The position numbers and the translations under genes were made by a program. This document shows, in pieces, positions 59,062-64,000 of a stretch of DNA of 64,000 nucleotides. Location: NCBI RefSeq assembly GCF_002632755.1, contig NZ_NJAK01000001.1, positions 992,001 to 1,056,000 of the forward strand, read 5' to 3'. Position 1 is the stretch's first letter, and each line of letters opens with the position of its first letter. The DNA comes from Xenorhabdus ishibashii. Its GTDB lineage: Bacteria > Pseudomonadota > Gammaproteobacteria > Enterobacterales > Enterobacteriaceae. The notes under the pieces are model-generated. The model did not search any database. It was given only the letters and a program-made list of their open reading frames with translations, and was not told the DNA's origin.

Positions 59062-59625
59062 CTAGTCATAATTAACTTCAAAAGTCGCGATTGCAGTAAA
59101 TGGACCAAAACCAATCTTTTTCTCTTGAATAACGCGAGGAGTAGCTTGTACATACGCCTGGAATGTAATCTTGTTATCTCTGCTATTAGCTAATAATGGA
59201 AATTCACTGGTTTTATTAAACGGCATCGGTGTACCATCAATTTTTTCCATACCAATAGCAATGCCATGAAGACGATCGTTAGATCTCACTGCCAACAACC
59301 CCGGTAGCTCTTGGCTCATTTCTCCCAAAAATTTGATCTTTAACCGTTTTATCATCTGAGGATCACAATCCGTTAAATACAGATAAAATGGCTTACCCTT
59401 TGTACGATGCTTCAGATAAAGATCGTTGTTAAGAATGTTTTCAAAATCCACTTCTATGTTTTGACTTTCTGTCTTAATCGAACAAGCGGGAGCAAGTACA
59501 GTTAGCGTAATTCTGACATCCTGACGCAGATTATCCCGTGCATATGCACTTTGCTGGCTACCAATGCCGAAAAGAAACAGTATCGGCAATACATATCTGG
59601 ATAATCTGATGCTTAACGGATTCAT
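59062..59625 (-). CDS. mrxG: Minor fimbrial subunit
   Basis: 187 residues, signal peptide (YVLPILFLFGIGSQQSAYA). Pilin pattern: VRITLTVLAPACSIKTESQNIEVDF, KPFYLYLTDCDPQ (the two Cys of the pilin disulfide) and the donor-accepting C-terminal strand FTAIATFEVNYD. A minor pilin, probably near the tip. Confidence 0.8.
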   Translation of the reverse strand: MNPLSIRLSRYVLPILFLFGIGSQQSAYARDNLRQDVRITLTVLAPACSIKTESQNIEVDFENILNNDLYLKHRTKGKPFYLYLTDCDPQMIKRLKIKFLGEMSQELPGLLAVRSNDRLHGIAIGMEKIDGTPMPFNKTSEFPLLANSRDNKITFQAYVQATPRVIQEKKIGFGPFTAIATFEVNYD

Positions 59626-59743
59626 TATTATTTACCCTACATTTATCCAACTAGTTACCGAAAAAACTCACCATATTTCGGCTAATTCTGTGTTGATGCC
59701 CCGCCAACACCTTGATTGACGGCGCGTCATCAATACAACTCAA

Positions 59744-60502
59744 TCAGTTTCCATTAGTCACAACTTTTGTCACTGCACAGGTATTGCCACTACAAGTAAA
59801 TGTTAACTGTGGACGTCCACCATAATCATTGACATAAGTCAGTACTGGGGTATTACCTAATGAATTAGCGGTGCCTCCAAGTTTTTCACTACTTCTGGGT
59901 GCCAACATAAGAGGTGTAAATTCCTCTACACTTTTACCGTCCACCTTGTTCGATGCTTCTGAAATAGTGATGTAATAAGGTGTCGGGTTATTCACCATAT
60001 ATTGATTACCTTCACGGGTTAGGGTGAGTTTTTCCTGCCAGGGATTATCAAGATCAATACGGCGTGCAATCACAGCGTCAGGGCGATAAAACAATTTGAC
60101 ACGGGTCTGCAAAGCGATTTGCAGCACGTTTGATTTTTCACTGCGTGGTGGAATTTCACGTATGTTGAAATAGAACAGACTTTCCCGATCTTGTGGCAAT
60201 TGGGCTATCGCCGGCAGTGTTTGAATTTTGACCTGACTCTTCGCACCAGCCTCAACACGTTGTACCGGTGGAACAACCACAATCGGACTATTGATCTTAT
60301 TTCCCTTATCATCTTCAATCCATGCCTGTGCCAAATAAGGCAAATCAAGATGCTGATTTTCAATATTCAGGCTGACAGATTTTGTGTTTCCATTAAAAAT
60401 CACACGAGTGCGATCTAACGCTATCGCTGCCGTTGCCTGATGAATCGGCATCAAGCAGCTTACCGTCATAGCGGTTATCATTAGAATATTTTTCAGTTTC
60501 AT
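59744..60502 (-). CDS. mrxD: Periplasmic fimbrial chaperone
   Basis: 252 residues with signal peptide (ILMITAMTVSCLMPIHQATA). PapD-type immunoglobulin chaperone: ALDRTRVIFNGNTKSVSLNI, LPYLAQAWIEDDKGNK, the G1 strand region ESLFYFNIREIPPRS and VKLFYRP. Binds subunits by donor-strand complementation and delivers them to the usher. Confidence 0.92.
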   Translation of the reverse strand: MKLKNILMITAMTVSCLMPIHQATAAIALDRTRVIFNGNTKSVSLNIENQHLDLPYLAQAWIEDDKGNKINSPIVVVPPVQRVEAGAKSQVKIQTLPAIAQLPQDRESLFYFNIREIPPRSEKSNVLQIALQTRVKLFYRPDAVIARRIDLDNPWQEKLTLTREGNQYMVNNPTPYYITISEASNKVDGKSVEEFTPLMLAPRSSEKLGGTANSLGNTPVLTYVNDYGGRPQLTFTCSGNTCAVTKVVTNGN

Positions 60503-60630
60503 AGTGTAATTTGCTCAAGCTCAAAAGAGACTCATGTTTATGTGCTGCACTAGCCAATCACCGCATTTTTCAAATCAAACAAATATAATACTTTATTAAA
60601 TAACGATTTTTCGGATAGTTTCATTCCAAT

Positions 60631-63294
60631 TTACTTATTATCATCTGTTAAAAACTGGCAAGGTAGCAAAAGTGAAGTTAAAGACTCTGACGTCATTTCA
60701 TCTGGCACGGTAATCTCGCACTGGGTTTGTCCATCCCAATGCACTTGCAGTTTTTCCCCCTGATTTATTCCACTCAGATAAGCATATCCTTCATCACTGA
60801 CAATCCCGATTTCACGCTGAACAGAATTCAAGACAGAAGCACCAAAAGGTGGGAATGAGCCGTCCGGTAACCGGATAATTGTCATCGCTTTACTTCCTGA
60901 TATCACTTGGAATTGACGATAACCAATCGCACCTTCCGTTAATGTTGCCTGCTGAACAGAACGCAGTGCCTCTACATCATCAGGTAAGTTATCTAAATCA
61001 ATATTCGCTCTGTTACGATAGTAGCTATTCACATCAGCCAACACAGCTTTACCAAAATAGTTAGTATGTACCGCTGAACCAAATCCTCGAATAGGCACAT
61101 TGCGAACCCCTTCTGTATCTACCATCAGGCGAGTTGCGCCAGGCATATTAGTACGGTGCAGGGCAGCCCCTTTTGCCGTTACCGTTACGCCACCTTGCAG
61201 GCCAAGGGCTGCCGTAGTATTGCCACCATCCCGATAACTGGCACTGGCAGTGAGTAATGTCTGATCACCATAATGGTTATAATAGCCATCAACGGATGCC
61301 CTGCCATCGACACTCGTACCCATTGAAATACGATAGTTATTGCGATCATCAATACGATCAAAATAACCCACTGTATGTGCATTGCCCTGACGATTAACCA
61401 ATCCGTTGTAGCTGACAGTGCCACTTTCTCCCCACGGGATGGAAAGATTCAGATACATGCCATCATCTTTTTTATTGTCAAAATTGTTACGATAGGCTGA
61501 CAGATTGACGCTGATATTTTTATAACGCCCAATATCAAAATACTTGGATAAGGAAATGTTATAGCGATCGTTTGTTGGCCGATTCCAGTAAGTTTGATGG
61601 CTATAGTTAAGGTAAGCAGTTAAACCAATATCTATAAATTGCTTATTGAAGGTAATGGTGTACATCTCCTTACCGCTATTGGAAGAAACGTTGCGATAGC
61701 GGCGATCGATATACTGCCCCATATTCATGAAATTGCGCTCAGAGAAACGATATCCGGCAAATGTCACCTGACTGTTATATTGATCAAAACGTTTCGAATA
61801 ACTAAGACGATAAGATCCACCTGTCAGCGTTTTGTTTTCTCCCGGTAATCTTGCCCTCGATTCCGTCATATCAAACGACAATGCACCAAACATCACCAGG
61901 TCGCGGCCGATCCCCAGTGATAAGGCGTTATAATCTCCCGCAGCTAAAAGACCACCATACAGCGACCAGCCATTGTTAATTCCCCACGAGAATTCACCCA
62001 GACCGAACGCAGGCCCTTCGCGACGGTGTTTATCATTAGTGGATTGGCCACCAACAAGTTTGTACTGTACTCGTCCGGGACGGGTCAGATAAGGAATAGT
62101 CGCAGTATTAACCTGAAACTCTTGTACACTACCGTCTTGCTCTTCGACTCTGACGTCCAATGTTCCTACTACTGCATCACTAAGATCCTGAATACGGAAT
62201 GGACCAGAAGCGACCTGAGTTTCATACAGCACTCTCCCCTGTTGTCTGACTGTCACCTTGGCATTAGTCCGTGCTACACCTGTGACTTCAGGCGCATATC
62301 CACGTAAATTCGGTGGTAACATATTTTCATCAGTCACTAAACTGACACCCGTATAGCGGAAACTATCGAAGATGCTGGAATTGAGGTAATCCTCACCCAA
62401 TGTCAATTTCGCTTCCAGACGAGGGATAGCACGATATACATAGTAACGACTCCAATCCCAATCACGCTTTCTTCCCTCAGAATTCCCCCATTTATCACCA
62501 TCCTGGCTTTTGAAATGGTTATATCTGGCCTGCCAGTCTGCCCGAAAACGCCACTCCCCGACATTCATTCCTGCTGTTCCAATAGCACTTATCTGCTGGT
62601 TGCTACTACCGTGAACAGGTTTAGAGGTTTGTGCGTTAACGTTATAATCAAACAGTAGTCCGGGTATCCCATTATCCCAACGAGCAGGGGGGTCCCAATC
62701 GGGTAAGTCATATTCCAGATAAATTTTGGGTATGATCAAATAAAGCGTATAAGTGGCGAGATCACCTCTGGCTGACATACCAGGCAACGAATTAAAATCA
62801 AGGCATTTCCCCTCATTCTGCCAGACTAATTTTTCTATCCAGTTTTGTTTCAGGGCGATTTGTTTCACCAATTCAGGAGATATACAGGCTTCACTACCTT
62901 TTGGCTCATCAGTCGGTGCAATAAAATCGATAGAATAGGTATCCGAAAGTTCATGCTGATTCATCCGAACACTCATCATATAATTCCCCGGCATGATATA
63001 ACCTGCACGGGCAAATTTATCCAAATCAATATTGGCACGTTCACTGATATCTAATGCACCAATATTGAATTCAACTGATGATCTGGAATGAGCAACCTGA
63101 ACGCCAGACAATGCAAACAGTATAAGAGAAAAAAGAGGATTAATTCCGAATAGTAGGTGCTCCTTTTTTATTTTATTAGTTACTCTTTTTTGATTAATCA
63201 CATTATCTCTATTACTGTTTGTCTTTTTATTACTGATTACTTTTCTATTATCAAATAAAAAACCATGATTCATAGAATCTGAAAACAAAGCCAT
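60631..63294 (-). CDS. mrxC: Outer-membrane fimbrial usher
   Basis: 887 residues, PapC family. A long N-terminus precedes the hydrophobic leader (LFSLILFALSGVQVAHS), so a later start is possible. Motifs: VEFNIGALDISERANIDLDK, GVSLVTDENMLPPNLRGYAP (plug region), GRVQYKLVGG, and C-terminal GQTQCEITVPD. It secretes and orders fimbrial subunits. Confidence 0.93.
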   Translation of the reverse strand: MALFSDSMNHGFLFDNRKVISNKKTNSNRDNVINQKRVTNKIKKEHLLFGINPLFSLILFALSGVQVAHSRSSVEFNIGALDISERANIDLDKFARAGYIMPGNYMMSVRMNQHELSDTYSIDFIAPTDEPKGSEACISPELVKQIALKQNWIEKLVWQNEGKCLDFNSLPGMSARGDLATYTLYLIIPKIYLEYDLPDWDPPARWDNGIPGLLFDYNVNAQTSKPVHGSSNQQISAIGTAGMNVGEWRFRADWQARYNHFKSQDGDKWGNSEGRKRDWDWSRYYVYRAIPRLEAKLTLGEDYLNSSIFDSFRYTGVSLVTDENMLPPNLRGYAPEVTGVARTNAKVTVRQQGRVLYETQVASGPFRIQDLSDAVVGTLDVRVEEQDGSVQEFQVNTATIPYLTRPGRVQYKLVGGQSTNDKHRREGPAFGLGEFSWGINNGWSLYGGLLAAGDYNALSLGIGRDLVMFGALSFDMTESRARLPGENKTLTGGSYRLSYSKRFDQYNSQVTFAGYRFSERNFMNMGQYIDRRYRNVSSNSGKEMYTITFNKQFIDIGLTAYLNYSHQTYWNRPTNDRYNISLSKYFDIGRYKNISVNLSAYRNNFDNKKDDGMYLNLSIPWGESGTVSYNGLVNRQGNAHTVGYFDRIDDRNNYRISMGTSVDGRASVDGYYNHYGDQTLLTASASYRDGGNTTAALGLQGGVTVTAKGAALHRTNMPGATRLMVDTEGVRNVPIRGFGSAVHTNYFGKAVLADVNSYYRNRANIDLDNLPDDVEALRSVQQATLTEGAIGYRQFQVISGSKAMTIIRLPDGSFPPFGASVLNSVQREIGIVSDEGYAYLSGINQGEKLQVHWDGQTQCEITVPDEMTSESLTSLLLPCQFLTDDNK

Positions 63295-63692
63295 AGCACC
63301 CTCTGAACAATGAATCGTTAATCATCCAGTTTGAAATTAGCCGCTGTCAGACATAACCAAGTCTGTAAGCGTACAGGAGTTCTTACCTCATACATGGCGT
63401 CATTAAAGTTCATCGATCTAAATTGAGGAGCCTGACCGATACTGAAGTTGCAGAGATAGCCACATGTCCTGCCTAGCCGTAATATGTTACGTTCTCTGTT
63501 TATATTTCACTGATTAAATAAATAAAAAAAGGGTATTTCAGTTTACCACTATAGGGATCATTTTGTTAATGACACAATCTGTTTACTCAATCATGAATAA
63601 TATTGATTTACATCAATAAAATAGATCTTGTTACAGAATATTGTAGTCATACCTTACTTACACGTTATATCCCAGAAATACCCTAAATATAT

Positions 63693-63736
63693 TATCAGGA
63701 AAGTCAAGATTAACAATTAAAGTGAATTTCCTGATA
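63693..63736 (-). promoter_or_regulatory. Intercistronic hairpin between mrxA and mrxC
   Basis: TATCAGGAAA (63693-63702) and its exact complement TTTCCTGATA (63727-63736), 36 bp after the mrxA stop. Such a stem after the major fimbrin gene would reduce readthrough or protect the mrxA messenger, giving excess fimbrin. The gap 63295-63771 has no gene. Confidence 0.6.
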
Positions 63737-63771
63737 TTCAAGCAATAAAAATTATCAGATAGCTTGTAATA

Positions 63772-64000
63772 TTATAGGTAGTTTAAAGTAAAGTTTGCGA
63801 TAGCAGTGAAATCACCAGGTTTCACTTCTCCAGTGCCTTTACCGTCTTCCCCTACTACTGTCAAACCTTTCAGATGTGCCGCGAAGTTCAGATCGTTGTT
63901 GCCATCATGCAGAGACATTGCGTCTGATTCTGTCCCCAAAGGAATCACTTTGTTTCCGTGGTTAGTGATTGCGATTGCTGCACCTTGTGCTGTACCTTCG
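63772..64000 (-). CDS. mrxA: Major fimbrial subunit, C-terminal part (cut by window edge)
   Basis: 76 residues of the 3' end: AQGAAIAITNHGNKVIPLGT, AMSLHDGNNDLNFAAHLKG and the pilin C-terminal strand GDFTAIANFTLNYL with stop at 63774-63772. This is the major fimbrin pattern. The rest and the operon promoter lie beyond 64000. Confidence 0.85.
   Translation of the reverse strand, partial: EGTAQGAAIAITNHGNKVIPLGTESDAMSLHDGNNDLNFAAHLKGLTVVGEDGKGTGEVKPGDFTAIANFTLNYL

Overview
The window reads as the chromosome of an enteric gammaproteobacterium of the Morganellaceae, most likely Xenorhabdus. The right half has enterobacterial housekeeping order and typical gene sizes. The window ends in an mrp-type fimbrial operon in the order A-C-D-G-H-J without a visible recombinase, which matches what I recall of the Xenorhabdus mrx operon. 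The genus is inferred from family knowledge, not from a search.

Left third (1-29893): stacked, decayed mobile DNA next to a tRNA-Arg(UCU) gene (29817-29893, minus strand). A 38-bp copy of the 3' part of this tRNA recurs at 7811-7848, and its first 15 bp recur at 13268-13282. These repeats divide the region into three layers. Layer 1 (about 1-7848) is a lambda-like prophage remnant: minor tail protein M, a tape-measure gene, a Dam-type methylase fragment, an excisionase-like HTH protein and a tyrosine integrase. It is broken by two identical IS982-family copies and by deletions. Layer 2 (7849-13282) is a second prophage remnant with an acetyltransferase, an O-antigen-polymerase-like membrane protein, a beta-helix tailspike-like protein, small phage ORFs and the 3' end of a related integrase. 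Layer 3 (13283-29861) is a P4-like satellite with an integrase, AlpA, an alpha-type primase/helicase and iterons. Its cargo is a type VI secretion module (VgrG, DUF4123 chaperone, PAAR, an unrecognised 530-residue candidate effector and a candidate immunity protein), a second integrase-like gene, a Ner-like regulator, and an HxlR/flavodoxin-fold pair broken by an IS630 element.

Middle (30084-44681): conserved chromosome with folD-ybcJ, cysS (minus), ppiB-lpxH, purE-purK behind a PurR-like box, satP (minus), dnaK-dnaJ behind a sigma-32-like promoter, an EamA transporter (minus), nhaA-nhaR and rpsT (minus).

Right (45030-64000): ribF-ileS-lspA-fkpB-ispH with short gaps or overlaps, an orphan GNAT-like gene (minus), dapB, carA-carB behind ArgR-like boxes, then the fimbrial operon on the minus strand. 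That operon runs from a MrpJ-type regulator at 57861 back to the major fimbrin, which is cut by the window edge.

The most interesting element is the T6SS effector module carried by a P4-like satellite. The candidate phage-borne surface-antigen cassette in layer 2 is next.
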